A program made the translations under genes and the position numbers. A stretch of DNA of 64,000 nucleotides, from NCBI RefSeq assembly GCF_900169365.1, contig NZ_FXZH01000013.1:62001-126000 (forward strand), given 5' to 3'. Origin of the DNA: Brevibacterium sp. 239c. Lineage in GTDB: Bacteria > Actinomycetota > Actinomycetes > Actinomycetales > Brevibacteriaceae. This document shows positions 33,303 to 42,718 of this stretch, piece by piece (the first letter of the stretch is position 1; each line of letters begins with the position of its first letter). The notes under the pieces are model-generated. The model did no database searches. It was given only the letters and a program-made list of their open reading frames with translations, and was not told the origin of the DNA.

Positions 33303-34370
33303 ATGCCCATCACCCTCGATCTGACGGACACGACGCCAGCTGACATCGTCGTGCAGCCATCGCCGCTGCTCGAGTTCATGGCGGCCATGCATGCGTTCAC
33401 TGAACACGACCATCACCCCGAACATCAATCGGTCGCCGCGCAGCTGCAGACAGGTCTTGGTGACGAATTGGTCGAGCGAGCGCACTACTATTCGCCGCTG
33501 TGGTCTCGGTTTCGCTGCCGGTTGTTCTTCGTGCGAGGTATTGGATTGGCCTCATTCGAAGCACAGGTCGCCGACGTCAGGGCAATGTCCGATCAAGGCT
33601 TTGCCGAGCTTGCCGCCGAAGGCATCCTCGGCATGGGACGCACCGTCGATCACGTGGAGCTGCTGGCTGAGCCCGAGGCCTTCGTCAACACCTGTCGCAG
33701 GCGGTCCTCGGCTCGTGCCGAACTTGCCGAGCGCCTCGTCGAGGATGTCGCCGATTTCCGCGAGCAGCTGCTACTCTTCCTCGAACGTGCATGGGACGCG
33801 GCGGTGCGCAATGTGTGGACGCGTTCGGCTCCGACCTTGGCGGCGACGGCCGAACGCATTCGCCTCCAGCTTGATGATGACGTCATCCAGACAGTGGCCC
33901 GGCTCAGCCCGACCGCCGCTGTCATCGGCAACAGTTCGCGCATTCGGTTCGACAAGCTCGACACGATCAATTTCTCGGTACACGACGCGCCACTGGTACT
34001 TGTGCCTTCGGTGATGCACGCGCCGCATCTGACGATCAAGCGCGCACCCAAAGGCGAGTTGGCCATCATCTTCCCCGGCGGAGCCGGCCAAGATGAGCTC
34101 TCCCTTGATCAGCTGCGCCAACGCCTGCAGTGCTTCGGGTCACCGTTGCGCATGGGAATTCTGCGGCACCTGTTGGGCGAGCCGCTCTCGAGCAGCGAGC
34201 TTTCCCTGAGATTGGGCATCGAAGCCACTCAGGTCTCACGCGCGCTTTCGCGACTGAGATCGAGCGGCATAATCGTCTCCGAGCGAACTGGTGGGGTGAT
34301 CAGCCATCACGCAGATGTTGAGGCCATCCGCCGCCTTGGTCTCGACGTACTTGCGACGATCATGCGCTGA
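33303..34370 (+). CDS. ArsR-like winged-helix regulator with large N-terminal domain
   Basis: 355 residues. Residues 1 to about 260 form a large domain without recognisable motif. The C-terminal 90 residues are an ArsR-type winged helix: CFGSPLRMGILRHLLGEPLS, ELSLRLGIEATQVSRALSRL, SGIIVSERTGGVISHHADV. This architecture (DUF5937-like plus ArsR HTH) is common in actinobacteria; the large domain presumably binds an effector. It likely regulates the adjacent hydrolase and AbgT carrier. No metal-binding Cys motif typical of ArsR/SmtB is present in the HTH. Confidence 0.75.
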   Translation: MPITLDLTDTTPADIVVQPSPLLEFMAAMHAFTEHDHHPEHQSVAAQLQTGLGDELVERAHYYSPLWSRFRCRLFFVRGIGLASFEAQVADVRAMSDQGFAELAAEGILGMGRTVDHVELLAEPEAFVNTCRRRSSARAELAERLVEDVADFREQLLLFLERAWDAAVRNVWTRSAPTLAATAERIRLQLDDDVIQTVARLSPTAAVIGNSSRIRFDKLDTINFSVHDAPLVLVPSVMHAPHLTIKRAPKGELAIIFPGGAGQDELSLDQLRQRLQCFGSPLRMGILRHLLGEPLSSSELSLRLGIEATQVSRALSRLRSSGIIVSERTGGVISHHADVEAIRRLGLDVLATIMR

Positions 34371-34401
34371 TTGACACATTTGAGCCAATGACCTCCGATA
34401 G
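34371..34401 (+). promoter_or_regulatory. Candidate promoter of the AbgT-family gene
   Basis: A consensus TTGACA at 34371-34376 follows directly on the regulator stop codon. The best -10 candidates are TCCGAT at 34394-34399 (17-bp spacer) or CGATAG at 34396-34401 (19-bp spacer). The 87-bp leader contains GGAGGGA about 12 bases before ATG 34458. Confidence 0.4.
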
Positions 34402-34457
34402 CGGCATCGCATGGTGAAGAATCGTGCGCAGATCGCAACGGAGGGACTCAAAGACTC

Positions 34458-36005
34458 ATGGTGACACAATCGGTGAAACGACCCGAACACACAACACAAC
34501 TCGATCGGTTCCTGACCGGCGTCGAACGTGCAGGCAATGCGCTGCCGCACCCGTTCTGGCTGTTCTGGATTCTACTGGTCATCGTCGCGGTGCTCTCAGC
34601 GGTTCTGTCGGAACTGGGTGTCGAGGTTGTCGACCCGGCCACGGGCGAGTCAGTCGGCGTCCGCAACGCGCTCACGATCAATTCTCTGCGCGACATGTTC
34701 CTCGGCGCCGAGGATTCGTTCATGTCATTCGGACCGTTCGCGACCGTCGTGATCGTGATGCTCGGCGTTGCGGTCTCGGAACGGTCGGGGCTGTTCGAAG
34801 CGATCGCACGACGTTCTCTGGCAAACGTGTCCCCGAGGTACGTCACACTCGTGGTCGCTCTTGGTGGTGTGCTCGGCAAATTCCTATCGGACTCGGCCTA
34901 TGTCGTCCTCATTCCGCTCGGTGCGATCGCCTTCAGAGCGGTGGGCCGCTCACCACTCATGGGAATGATCGTCGCCTTCGTTTCCATCAACGCAGCCGGT
35001 GACGCCAATCCGCTCATCGCTCCAGGTGATATCGTCTTCGCACGCTTGGCGACCGAAGCCGCACAGTTGATCGACCCGAACGTGACGGTCCGCCCCACGG
35101 ACAACATGTTCTTCACCACCGTGTCGGCATTCGTCCTTGCCATCACAATCACGCTTGTGGTCGAGCTCCTGCTGCGCCGCCGGGAGTCGACGCTGGAGGT
35201 CGATGCGGATTCCTCGCTGGAGAGTCTTCAGGTATCCACTGGTGTCACTGAGACTGTTGAGACGACAGCTTTGCGCCGCACGGGTCTTGCCGCGCTAGGT
35301 TTCGCGCTTGTCCTCGTGTCTTTGCTCGTCTGGTCCGGTTCGCCGTTGCGCGGACCCGAAGGCGAGTTCCTTGATTCGCCATTCATGAACGGCATTGCTT
35401 TCGTCTTTCTGGTGTTCTTCCTGCTCGTCGGCTTCGTCTATGCTCGTTCCGTCGGACGGATCAAGGACTCGGCTTCGATACCCGGCTTCATGGCCGAAGG
35501 GCTGGGGTCGATCACACCGCTCATCGTTCTCTTCTTCGCTGTCTCGCAATTCATCGCAGTCTTCGAATACACGAACATGTCGACGATTGCGGCGGTGTCG
35601 GGAGCCGAAGGCATCGGACGTCTCGGTCTGCCCCCGATCGCACTGTTCCCGATCATCTTGCTGCTGGTGGCGGTGATGAACCTGGTCATCACGTCGGGGC
35701 AGGCACTGTGGTCGCTCGTCGCTCCGATCTTGGTGCCGATGCTCATGTTGGTCGCGATCGAACCACAGACGACGATGGCCCTGTATCGAATCTCCGATTC
35801 AGTCACGAACTCGATCACACCGATGTCCAGCTCGTTCGTCCTCTGCGTCGGCTACCTGCAGACGCTGAATAAGAAGGCCGGCATCGGAACCCTCGTGTCA
35901 TTCACCCTGCCCATCGCCACTGTGATGATGATTGTCTGGTTCGCGCTGTTCATTGCCTGGTACCTGATCGGCATTCCCTTGGGGCCGGGCGCTCCGGTGC
36001 GATGA
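34458..36005 (+). CDS. AbgT-family transporter
   Basis: 515 residues and about 12 hydrophobic segments. It starts LTGVERAGNALPHPFWLFWI and has GKFLSDSAYVVLIPLGAIAF and the family region VAVMNLVITSGQALWSLVAPILVPML. The end is PMSSSFVLCVGYLQTLNKKAG. AbgT members import p-aminobenzoyl-glutamate or export antimetabolites such as sulfonamides. Neighbours (a hydrolase and an ArsR-like regulator) fit uptake of an N-acyl amino acid followed by cleavage, but export is also possible. Confidence 0.9.
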   Translation: MVTQSVKRPEHTTQLDRFLTGVERAGNALPHPFWLFWILLVIVAVLSAVLSELGVEVVDPATGESVGVRNALTINSLRDMFLGAEDSFMSFGPFATVVIVMLGVAVSERSGLFEAIARRSLANVSPRYVTLVVALGGVLGKFLSDSAYVVLIPLGAIAFRAVGRSPLMGMIVAFVSINAAGDANPLIAPGDIVFARLATEAAQLIDPNVTVRPTDNMFFTTVSAFVLAITITLVVELLLRRRESTLEVDADSSLESLQVSTGVTETVETTALRRTGLAALGFALVLVSLLVWSGSPLRGPEGEFLDSPFMNGIAFVFLVFFLLVGFVYARSVGRIKDSASIPGFMAEGLGSITPLIVLFFAVSQFIAVFEYTNMSTIAAVSGAEGIGRLGLPPIALFPIILLLVAVMNLVITSGQALWSLVAPILVPMLMLVAIEPQTTMALYRISDSVTNSITPMSSSFVLCVGYLQTLNKKAGIGTLVSFTLPIATVMMIVWFALFIAWYLIGIPLGPGAPVR

Positions 36006-36146
36006 CGCGATCAGGTCGTTGTGCCGAGGACGAATATTTGCCGTGCCGCACTTGTTCCCGTGATGGGTGTTGCGAAAGTGCACTGGCGATAGGCTGGCTG
36101 CATATTCGAGATCACAGACACGCACCCAACTGTTCGAGAGGCAGAC

Positions 36147-36830
36147 ATGTCGACAATCACCATCATCGGCGGCCACGGAAAAATCGCGTTCCTTGCGGCA
36201 CCGCTGCTCAGCAAGGCCGGCCACACGGTTCGTTCGGTCATCCGCAAGGACGAACAGTCGGCCGATATCGAGGCCGCGAACGCGACGCCGATCGTCGCCG
36301 ATGTCGAAGAGCTCGACACCGATGCCATCGCCGAGGTGCTGGCCGGCAGTGACGCTGTCGTCTGGTCTGCGGGCGCGGGCGGAAGCGGTGAGGACCGCAC
36401 CTGGGCGATGGATCGCGACGCTGCCATTCGTGTGATGGACGCCGCCCAGAAATCAGGCACCCGCCGATTCGTGATGGTGTCCTACTTCAATTCCCGCCTC
36501 GTCGACGGCGAGGTTCCCGGTGTTGAGAAGGACGATGGAATGTATGCCTACTACAACGCGAAGTCGCAGGCAGACGAGCACCTGCGCACGAAGACCGACC
36601 TCGACTGGACGGTCCTCGGCCCCTCGGTCCTGACCCTGGAACCCGCGACGCAGACGATCACTGTGGACAGCTCCGAGGAAACCCGCGATCTGGAAGTGCC
36701 CTCGACGTCTCGGGAGAACGTCGCCTATGTCATCGACGCGGCCATTGCCGAGCCCGCGAGCTTCGGCAAGACGCTCAATTTCCACGACGGTGACACTCCG
36801 GTCGCCGAGGCGGTCACTCAGGGAGTCTGA
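36147..36830 (+). CDS. NAD(P)-binding SDR-like protein (atypical, NmrA/YwnB group)
   Basis: 227 residues. It begins STITIIGGHGKIAFLAAPLL, the glycine-rich nucleotide loop, with RKDEQSADIEAANATPIVAD following the second strand. YYNAKSQADEHLRTKTDLDW matches the YxxxK region of atypical SDRs that bind NADP and often act as redox sensors or flavin reductases. ATG 36147 has AGAGG five bases upstream. It lies alone between the AbgT carrier and GntR genes, with no obvious partner. Reductase activity is uncertain. Confidence 0.85.
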   Translation: MSTITIIGGHGKIAFLAAPLLSKAGHTVRSVIRKDEQSADIEAANATPIVADVEELDTDAIAEVLAGSDAVVWSAGAGGSGEDRTWAMDRDAAIRVMDAAQKSGTRRFVMVSYFNSRLVDGEVPGVEKDDGMYAYYNAKSQADEHLRTKTDLDWTVLGPSVLTLEPATQTITVDSSEETRDLEVPSTSRENVAYVIDAAIAEPASFGKTLNFHDGDTPVAEAVTQGV

Positions 36831-36994
36831 GCTCTGACAGCACTCCGGTCACCTGCCACATCAGCGCACAGTGACAGGGCAAGCGGTGTGACGACGTCCG
36901 ATCGAGTCCCTCCTCCATTGCCGCGATCCCCACGTTTGGCCCACCCCAGTACCAACAGCCAGGAATCCTCGCCTGCTTTTAAAGTAATTACATT

Positions 36995-37030
36995 CGATCT
37001 ATTGCAATGACATAGATCGGTGATTAGGGT
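36995..37030 (+). promoter_or_regulatory. gntR promoter with overlapping operator
   Basis: TTGCAA (37002-37007), 17-bp spacer, TAGGGT (37025-37030), 6 bases, then ATG 37037. A perfect 8-bp inverted repeat, CGATCTAT at 36995-37002 and ATAGATCG at 37012-37019, straddles the -35 box. This fits autorepression by the GntR protein. Confidence 0.55.
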
Positions 37031-37036
37031 CACAGT

Positions 37037-37747
37037 ATGGCCGCAGCGAAGCACGTGGAAATCCGCGAGAGCATTGAATCCGACATCCATCGCGGAATCT
37101 ATGAAGTCGGTCAGAAGCTTCCCACCGAACGCGAGATCATGGACCGCTTCGGCGTCAGTCGAAACCCGGTGCAGAAAGCAATGAGCGCGCTCGTCGAAGC
37201 TGGCTTGGTGACCAGACGCCGGGGTGCAGGCACGGTCGTCGCCTCCGCGGGCCTGAGGAGCAATCTGCTCCGAATGATGGACCCCACACTCACAAGCCCA
37301 GAAGTGGACGGCGATCATCGCGTCCTCAACGTGCAGGTCTCTTCTGCCGAGTCCTTCGATCTGAGCCGGTCCGTGTTCGATCACGGACAACCCACAGCTT
37401 TATTGACTCGTTTGAAGTTGAGCAACGATGGGCGTCCTCTGGCCCTCGAGAGATGCGTCATCGATTTGGTGCAGGTTCCCGAACTGCTCTCACAGAATCT
37501 TGAGGCGCTGACGACCATCGCCTATTACAACTCACTGGGTCTGCGGGTGCGCCGCGCCAACACCGTACTCACAGCTGTCCACCTGAATGCGGCTGATGCC
37601 GGGTCCTTGGACGTTTCGATGAAGGAACCAGTGATTCGGCAGGAGCGAACGACGCATCTGAATGATGAGTCCGTCGTCGAAGTTGCCGAATTCCTCATCC
37701 ATCCACACAACATGACACTGGAGGTCAGCCAAATTGACAACAGCTGA
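37037..37747 (+). CDS. GntR-family regulator (HutC subfamily, UTRA domain)
   Basis: 236 residues. The winged helix is at residues 8-70 (RESIESDIHRGIYEVGQKLP, REIMDRFGVSRNPVQKAMS, EAGLVTRRRGAGTVVAS). The rest is a UTRA effector domain of the HutC type, with PLALERCVIDLVQVPELL. It heads the FAD oxidase, SSS symporter and FAD oxidase operon and should repress it. It has a leaderless promoter and its last 14 bp overlap the oxidase gene. Confidence 0.88.
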   Translation: MAAAKHVEIRESIESDIHRGIYEVGQKLPTEREIMDRFGVSRNPVQKAMSALVEAGLVTRRRGAGTVVASAGLRSNLLRMMDPTLTSPEVDGDHRVLNVQVSSAESFDLSRSVFDHGQPTALLTRLKLSNDGRPLALERCVIDLVQVPELLSQNLEALTTIAYYNSLGLRVRRANTVLTAVHLNAADAGSLDVSMKEPVIRQERTTHLNDESVVEVAEFLIHPHNMTLEVSQIDNS

Positions 37748-38885
37748 GAAGCAGAAGATCGCCGTCATCGGAGCCGGGATCATTGGCACGATGTCGGCAT
37801 GGCAACTGGCCAAACGGGGATTCGATGTCACCGTGTTCGAACAATGGAACTCTCCCAATGACCGCGGAGCCTCCGCCGGTGAATCCCGCATCTTCCGAAC
37901 CATCTACAAAGAGGGACCCCAGTACGTTCCGATCCTCAAGAAGTCACGCGACATGTGGCAGGAGTTGGAACACAACCAGTCCTCGCAGGTGCTGCAGATG
38001 TGCGGCGGGCTGATGGTCGGTCACCCTGATCAGGCAGATGTGGCCGCCGTGATCTCATGTGCACAGGCAGCCGATCTCGACCATCGGGTCCTCAATGCCA
38101 CCGAAATGTCAGCAGAGTTCCCACAGTACCGACTCGACGACGATGAGGTCGGGGTCTTCGATCCAGCCTCAGGTGTCTTTCGTCCAGAGGCCGCCGTCCT
38201 GTCCGCCCGCAAGGAAGCCGAACGCCTCGGCGCCGTTTTCCATCCGTATACTCGCGCGCTCAACATTCGCAGCCACAGCACCGCTGTCATGATCGACACT
38301 CAGAACGGCGCCCAGGCCTTCGACAAGGTCGTGGTGTCGACAGGACCATGGGCAAATGAACTGACGGGCTTTGACCATAAGGTCCTCACACCTCAACGCT
38401 TGGTCGCACTCTGGTTCCCGGCCAGGGACGTTCCGCTGCACGCTCCCGAGAACATGCCGGTCTCCATCCGACGCCACGCCGAAGGCGGATTCTCCTGCTT
38501 CCCGACCCTCGACGGATTATCCGTGAAAATCTTGCCCCATCACCTGGCCTGGACGGAACTCGACACCGTCGAGGATCTGCCCCGGTTCATCGAACCCGAT
38601 TTCGTCAGGGCCGCAGAACACGCTGTGGCCCGCCTGATGCCGGGACTCGAACCGATTCCGATCCGTGTCTCGACGTGGACCGAAGGCTTCACCGTCGATG
38701 AGACACCGATCCTCGGCCCGATCGATGCCGATCCCCGCATCATCCTTGCCGTCGGCATGTCCGGCCAGGGATTCAAGTTCTCTCCCATGATGGGATCCAT
38801 CGTCACCGACATGGTGGAATCGGGCAGATCGGCCGACACTCTCGCGGCCATGGACGCGAACCGATTCGAGGGGAGCCGATCATGA
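37734..38885 (+). CDS. FAD-dependent oxidoreductase (sarcosine oxidase/MTOX-like)
   Basis: 383 residues. FAD loop: KIAVIGAGIIGTMSAWQLAK, then GASAGESRIFRTIYKEGPQY, the family region of monomeric sarcosine oxidase and N-methyltryptophan oxidase that oxidises N-methyl or secondary amines with H2O2 release. The C-terminal FAD segment is ILAVGMSGQGFKFSPMMGS, where sarcosine oxidase has the Cys to which FAD is covalently attached in some members; here no Cys is present, so FAD may be non-covalent. The start is TTG 37734, chosen because GGAGGT at 37721-37726 is perfectly spaced 7 bases before it. Operon with gntR and the symporter gene. Confidence 0.88.
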   Translation: MTTAEKQKIAVIGAGIIGTMSAWQLAKRGFDVTVFEQWNSPNDRGASAGESRIFRTIYKEGPQYVPILKKSRDMWQELEHNQSSQVLQMCGGLMVGHPDQADVAAVISCAQAADLDHRVLNATEMSAEFPQYRLDDDEVGVFDPASGVFRPEAAVLSARKEAERLGAVFHPYTRALNIRSHSTAVMIDTQNGAQAFDKVVVSTGPWANELTGFDHKVLTPQRLVALWFPARDVPLHAPENMPVSIRRHAEGGFSCFPTLDGLSVKILPHHLAWTELDTVEDLPRFIEPDFVRAAEHAVARLMPGLEPIPIRVSTWTEGFTVDETPILGPIDADPRIILAVGMSGQGFKFSPMMGSIVTDMVESGRSADTLAAMDANRFEGSRS

Positions 38886-40315
38886 ACCTGGGTACTACCC
38901 TCCTCATCTCTCTCACCGCTGCCCTTGTCATCGGCATCGGCGCGTTCATCTCCTTCAGCGTCGCGAAGAAGGCGAAGTCCAATGACTCCTGGGTCGTCGG
39001 AGGCCGGAACCTCCCGCTCTACGTCATCGCTTTCACGCAATATGCCACGGCAGTCGGTGGCGGTGTCCTCGTCGCCCACGTTGGAATCGCCTACGCTTGG
39101 GGCTTCTCCGTCTTCTGGTACGAATTGTTCGTCGTCGTGGGCATGCTCATCATTTCGCTGTTTGCAGGATGGCTGCGCCGTCGCACCTTCTCCACCATCC
39201 CCGAGGTGTTCACCAAGCTCTACGGCGAACATCGACTCATGCTCACCCTCGTCGCACTCGCAGTGATCGTGGTGCCGTTCGGTTGGCTCGCCACCCAGTT
39301 CATCGCGTTCGCGAACCTCTTCAACGCGGTGACCGGCATCGGAATGACGCCGCTGATCATCATCATGGCCATCGTCAGCATCGCCTTCGTCCTTCCTGGA
39401 GGACTGACCTCGGTGGCCTGGTCGGACTTCTTCTTCGGCGTGTTCATGGTCATCGCCTCGATTGTGGTCGGTATCTACGCCATCGTCCGCGCCGGGGGTC
39501 CCACGACCATTGTGGAGAACCTGCCTTCCGATCTGATCACCATGCCCACGGGTCTGACCGCGGCAGGCGGAATGACGATTCTTCTCTGGCTTTTCGCTAT
39601 TCTTCCCGGCACGCTGACGAATCAGCTCTACTATCAGCGGATCTTCGCGGCGAACAGTGTGAAGCAGGCGCGCCAGGGAATCTATCTCAGCAGTGCTCTC
39701 ATCGCAGTCTCCGGCGTCTATGCCCTCATCATCGGCCTGTCGGTGCGCAGCATGACCGACCAATTCGGCGTCGACGGCAGAGAGCAGGCTGCAGGCTGGT
39801 TCCTGTCCGAACTTCCCCTGTGGCTGATCGCGATCTATGGTGCATTCCTCATGGCGACGATCGTGTCGACGACTGGTTCGGCGCTGCATTCCGTCGTCGT
39901 CAATCTGGTCAGCGATCTGAGGCCCGCATTTGTGAAGAAGAAGGACACTGCATCAGACCTCGTGAAAGTATCGCGGTGGGCAACAGTGGCGGTGTCCGCC
40001 CTGGCCGCGGCCCTATCCATCGCTTATCCGACCGCGTTGAACTGGCTTGTCGCCACCTACGCGTATTCCGCCGCCATGTTGGCTGTTCCATTCCTCTTCG
40101 GAATGGTGTTGGCCCGTCGCTGGATTGTCCACGTGTCGGTCGGCTATATCTCGATGCTCGTCGGCCTCCTGGCCTGTGCGATCTCGCAGATCGCAGCCAC
40201 CACGATTCCCTACGCCGTCTTCGGCATCGTGGGAAGCTTCGTTGCCTACCTCGTCATGCTCGCCATCAGGAGACCACAACCCAGAACCGCCAATATTCAA
40301 GGAGTCACCTCATGA
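38882..40315 (+). CDS. Sodium:solute symporter (SSS family)
   Basis: 477 residues with about 13 membrane segments. SWVVGGRNLPLYVIAFTQYA and ATAVGGGVLVAHVGIAYAWG form the first helices of the family, and LPGTLTNQLYYQRIFAANSV is the conserved sodium-binding region. It imports an organic solute with Na+ (amino acid, betaine or monocarboxylate). Start and stop overlap both flanking FAD oxidase genes (ATGA), so carrier and oxidases are made together; the solute is probably the amine they oxidise. Confidence 0.9.
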   Translation: MNLGTTLLISLTAALVIGIGAFISFSVAKKAKSNDSWVVGGRNLPLYVIAFTQYATAVGGGVLVAHVGIAYAWGFSVFWYELFVVVGMLIISLFAGWLRRRTFSTIPEVFTKLYGEHRLMLTLVALAVIVVPFGWLATQFIAFANLFNAVTGIGMTPLIIIMAIVSIAFVLPGGLTSVAWSDFFFGVFMVIASIVVGIYAIVRAGGPTTIVENLPSDLITMPTGLTAAGGMTILLWLFAILPGTLTNQLYYQRIFAANSVKQARQGIYLSSALIAVSGVYALIIGLSVRSMTDQFGVDGREQAAGWFLSELPLWLIAIYGAFLMATIVSTTGSALHSVVVNLVSDLRPAFVKKKDTASDLVKVSRWATVAVSALAAALSIAYPTALNWLVATYAYSAAMLAVPFLFGMVLARRWIVHVSVGYISMLVGLLACAISQIAATTIPYAVFGIVGSFVAYLVMLAIRRPQPRTANIQGVTS

Positions 40316-41457
40316 GAACACTCGTCATCGGTGCAGGAGTCCTGGGGCTCGTCACTGCATGGAACCTGCAGAAGGACGGTCACGATGTGACCATCGTCGA
40401 CAAGGTCGGAAAGTACGCGGGAGCCAGCCATCGATCATTTGCTTGGATAAATGCGAACCACAAGCTCCCGGAGTCCTATCACCGCCTCAACGCTGCAGGC
40501 GTCGAGGCGCACGAGCGACTCCAGGAGGAGCTGGCGGAACATGGCTCGTGGTTCCACCAGCTCGGATGCATTCTGTCCGATTCCACGCAAGACGCGGGTG
40601 AGAACTACGCCGCCCGAGCTCAGGAATCACAAGAGTTCGGGTACCCGGTCGAGACCGTCGATCGTATCCGCCTCCAGGAGCTCGAGCCGAAGATCGATTG
40701 GCCGGTGGGCTCGGCACTCTTCTTCCCTAAAGACGGGCACTTGGACAACTTCACATTCGGCGATGTGATTCACAATCTGCTTGCGCAGGCCGGCATCGAC
40801 ATCCTCGTTCGTGAGGTGGAAAGCGTCGGCACGACTTCGTCGGCCGCGCAGGTGGCATTCGTCGATGGAAGCACCGATTCGTTCGATCAAGTGGTCATAG
40901 CCGCAGGTGCAGAGTCCGGACCCATCGCGCAGCGTTCGGGCATGACCCTGCCGGTCGCTCCGTTGGATTCCCCCGGGCCGCGCACGCACAGTCTCCTCGG
41001 AATCACCACCCCCACCGAGGTGGAGCTCGGTCGCGTCGTCATCTCCGACCGCATCAATGTTCGTCCCCGAAGCGACGGCAGCATGTTCGTCCAGATCCCT
41101 CCGGTCGAGCACCGGACACAGGAGGGCGAAAGTCCGGAACTGCTCGACGAGATCCGCACGGTGATGGAGACGTCCCTGCACGAGCTCTTCGGAACCGCTG
41201 TCCCCGTGGATGAAGTGATCTTCAGCGGTCGCAGCTTCCCAGAGGATGGACTGAGCATCGTCGGCTACCTCGATGACGCTCACCGGGTCTATTCGCTGGT
41301 CACTCACAGCGGCATGACCTTGGGCCCACTGCTGGGACGGTTGGTCGCCAATGAGCTCAACGGCGGGCAGGAAGAGCTGCTCGATGAGTTCCGCCCGTCC
41401 CGGTTCCGCGACGGGGTCGTTCACGAGGACAGAGACGACTTCATCGGGAAACAGTAG
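40312..41457 (+). CDS. FAD-dependent oxidoreductase (DAO family)
   Basis: 381 residues beginning MRTLVIGAGVLGLVTAWNLQ, followed by DGHDVTIVDKVGKYAGASHR, a DAO-type FAD site. The C-terminal segment RVYSLVTHSGMTLGPLLGRL closes the FAD site. The start ATG overlaps the symporter stop and has AAGGAG nine bases upstream; longer upstream frames are shadows of the symporter gene. It shares its operon with another DAO oxidase (37734) yet the two are clearly different in sequence, so they may act on successive intermediates or on stereoisomers. Confidence 0.88.
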   Translation: MRTLVIGAGVLGLVTAWNLQKDGHDVTIVDKVGKYAGASHRSFAWINANHKLPESYHRLNAAGVEAHERLQEELAEHGSWFHQLGCILSDSTQDAGENYAARAQESQEFGYPVETVDRIRLQELEPKIDWPVGSALFFPKDGHLDNFTFGDVIHNLLAQAGIDILVREVESVGTTSSAAQVAFVDGSTDSFDQVVIAAGAESGPIAQRSGMTLPVAPLDSPGPRTHSLLGITTPTEVELGRVVISDRINVRPRSDGSMFVQIPPVEHRTQEGESPELLDEIRTVMETSLHELFGTAVPVDEVIFSGRSFPEDGLSIVGYLDDAHRVYSLVTHSGMTLGPLLGRLVANELNGGQEELLDEFRPSRFRDGVVHEDRDDFIGKQ

Positions 41458-41495
41458 TCAGGAAGCAGCAGAGCGCCTCCGGCGCGGCGTTGACG

Positions 41496-42632
41496 TCAGG
41501 GACGCTCGAATCGTCGAAGCGAGAACGGTTCCAGCTCCCTTGGCTTCTCGCCGGTGGTCAGCCACCGGGCTACAAGAGTTCCCACTGCCGGCGAAATTGC
41601 GAAACCGTGGCCGCTCCATCCCGTGCTGAAAAGGACACCGGGGTTGCCGGGCACGGTGTCGATGATTGGTATTCCATCGACACAAAGCGAATCGGCCCGC
41701 GACGCATCTGTCATGACGATCTGTGCATCGGCGAATTCTGAGAACAGATCCGCTGCATCGTCAACCGACATCTGGGCTGTCTCATCGCGGGGATGCCCTT
41801 CGTCCGCGGCGTAGTCCCATTCCCCGGTGCGCCCTCCGGAGAGCATGACCTGACCGTCGCCGATCGTCTTCGCAGCGAATGGCAGAGAATGGTGGGAGAG
41901 AAGGTGGGAGAACGTGAACCCTGACTTGGTCCGCACTGGAGTCATCTGGGGATTGAACCGGGTGACCGGCAGATCGAGTCCGAACGATTCGCGCAACAGC
42001 GTGCGTGAGTAGCTGTTGGCAGTGACCAAGACGTGAGCACCATGGTGCACGTCCCCACCCGCCATGGTCACCGCATACCGGTCACCGTCGGCGGCGATGG
42101 CGACGACTTCTTCGTTCTCACGCACAGCTGCACCGAGGCGCGCAGCTGCGGCAGCATAGCCGCGAGTCACCTGGGTGTGGTCACCCACCCCATCTTTGGG
42201 GCAATGGATGGCCCCGGCCACGGAGGACGCGGCTCCCGGCTCAAGTTCGTCCAAGCCTGCCCGGTCGAGGAGTTCAGTGGGGATTCCAAACGAGGACTGG
42301 ACTGCGATCCTGGTTTCGATCTCCTCGCGCAGACTCTGGTCGCCCAGATCATCTTCATCCAACAATTCGAGGCCGCCGAGGCGCTGGTAACCGGGGTCGA
42401 TCGAGAGTTCAGTATTGATATCCGGCCACAGGTCATATGCCAGGGCCATGAGTGGGAGTTCGCGAATATCGCGGTTGTTGGCGCGTACTCCTCGGAATCC
42501 GACTCCGCCCGAGGCGCCGGAAGCGATCTGCTTCCGTTCGAGAAGAAGGACGCGTGCACCCGTTTTGGCCAGGTAGTAGCTGGCCGCACTTCCGTGGACG
42601 CCGGCACCGATGACAATGTGGTCGAATTCCAT
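41496..42632 (-). CDS. FAD-dependent oxidoreductase (sarcosine/glycine oxidase-like)
   Basis: 378 residues. FAD loop FDHIVIGAGVHGSAASYYLA, then LLERKQIASGASGGVGFRGV. The C-terminal segment FSTGWSGHGFAISPAVGTLV is typical of DAO enzymes such as sarcosine oxidase beta-like and D-amino-acid dehydrogenase-like proteins. It lies 86 bp after the ABC ATPase gene on the same strand, so it is probably the last gene of the amino-acid importer operon and oxidises the imported compound. GAGAA lies about 9 bases before ATG 42632. It converges on the plus-strand oxidase at 41457. Confidence 0.88.
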   Translation of the reverse strand: MEFDHIVIGAGVHGSAASYYLAKTGARVLLLERKQIASGASGGVGFRGVRANNRDIRELPLMALAYDLWPDINTELSIDPGYQRLGGLELLDEDDLGDQSLREEIETRIAVQSSFGIPTELLDRAGLDELEPGAASSVAGAIHCPKDGVGDHTQVTRGYAAAAARLGAAVRENEEVVAIAADGDRYAVTMAGGDVHHGAHVLVTANSYSRTLLRESFGLDLPVTRFNPQMTPVRTKSGFTFSHLLSHHSLPFAAKTIGDGQVMLSGGRTGEWDYAADEGHPRDETAQMSVDDAADLFSEFADAQIVMTDASRADSLCVDGIPIIDTVPGNPGVLFSTGWSGHGFAISPAVGTLVARWLTTGEKPRELEPFSLRRFERP

Positions 42633-42718
42633 ATTCGTTTCTCTTTCTTTGAAGGTTGGCTGGTGAGGAGCTGCGACTATGCCCCTCTGCCGCGGAGAAC
42701 TGCGTACGACCGCTGGGA

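Noticed and set aside
38540..39889. 449-residue minus-strand open frame across the symporter gene
   Set aside because: Antisense shadow of well-supported genes on the plus strand, rich in Asp, Glu and His repeats.
39097..40311. In-frame extension of the 40312 FAD oxidase by about 405 residues
   Set aside because: It overlaps the SSS symporter gene in another frame and reads as His/Arg-rich shadow sequence; the ATGA junction and AAGGAG support 40312.
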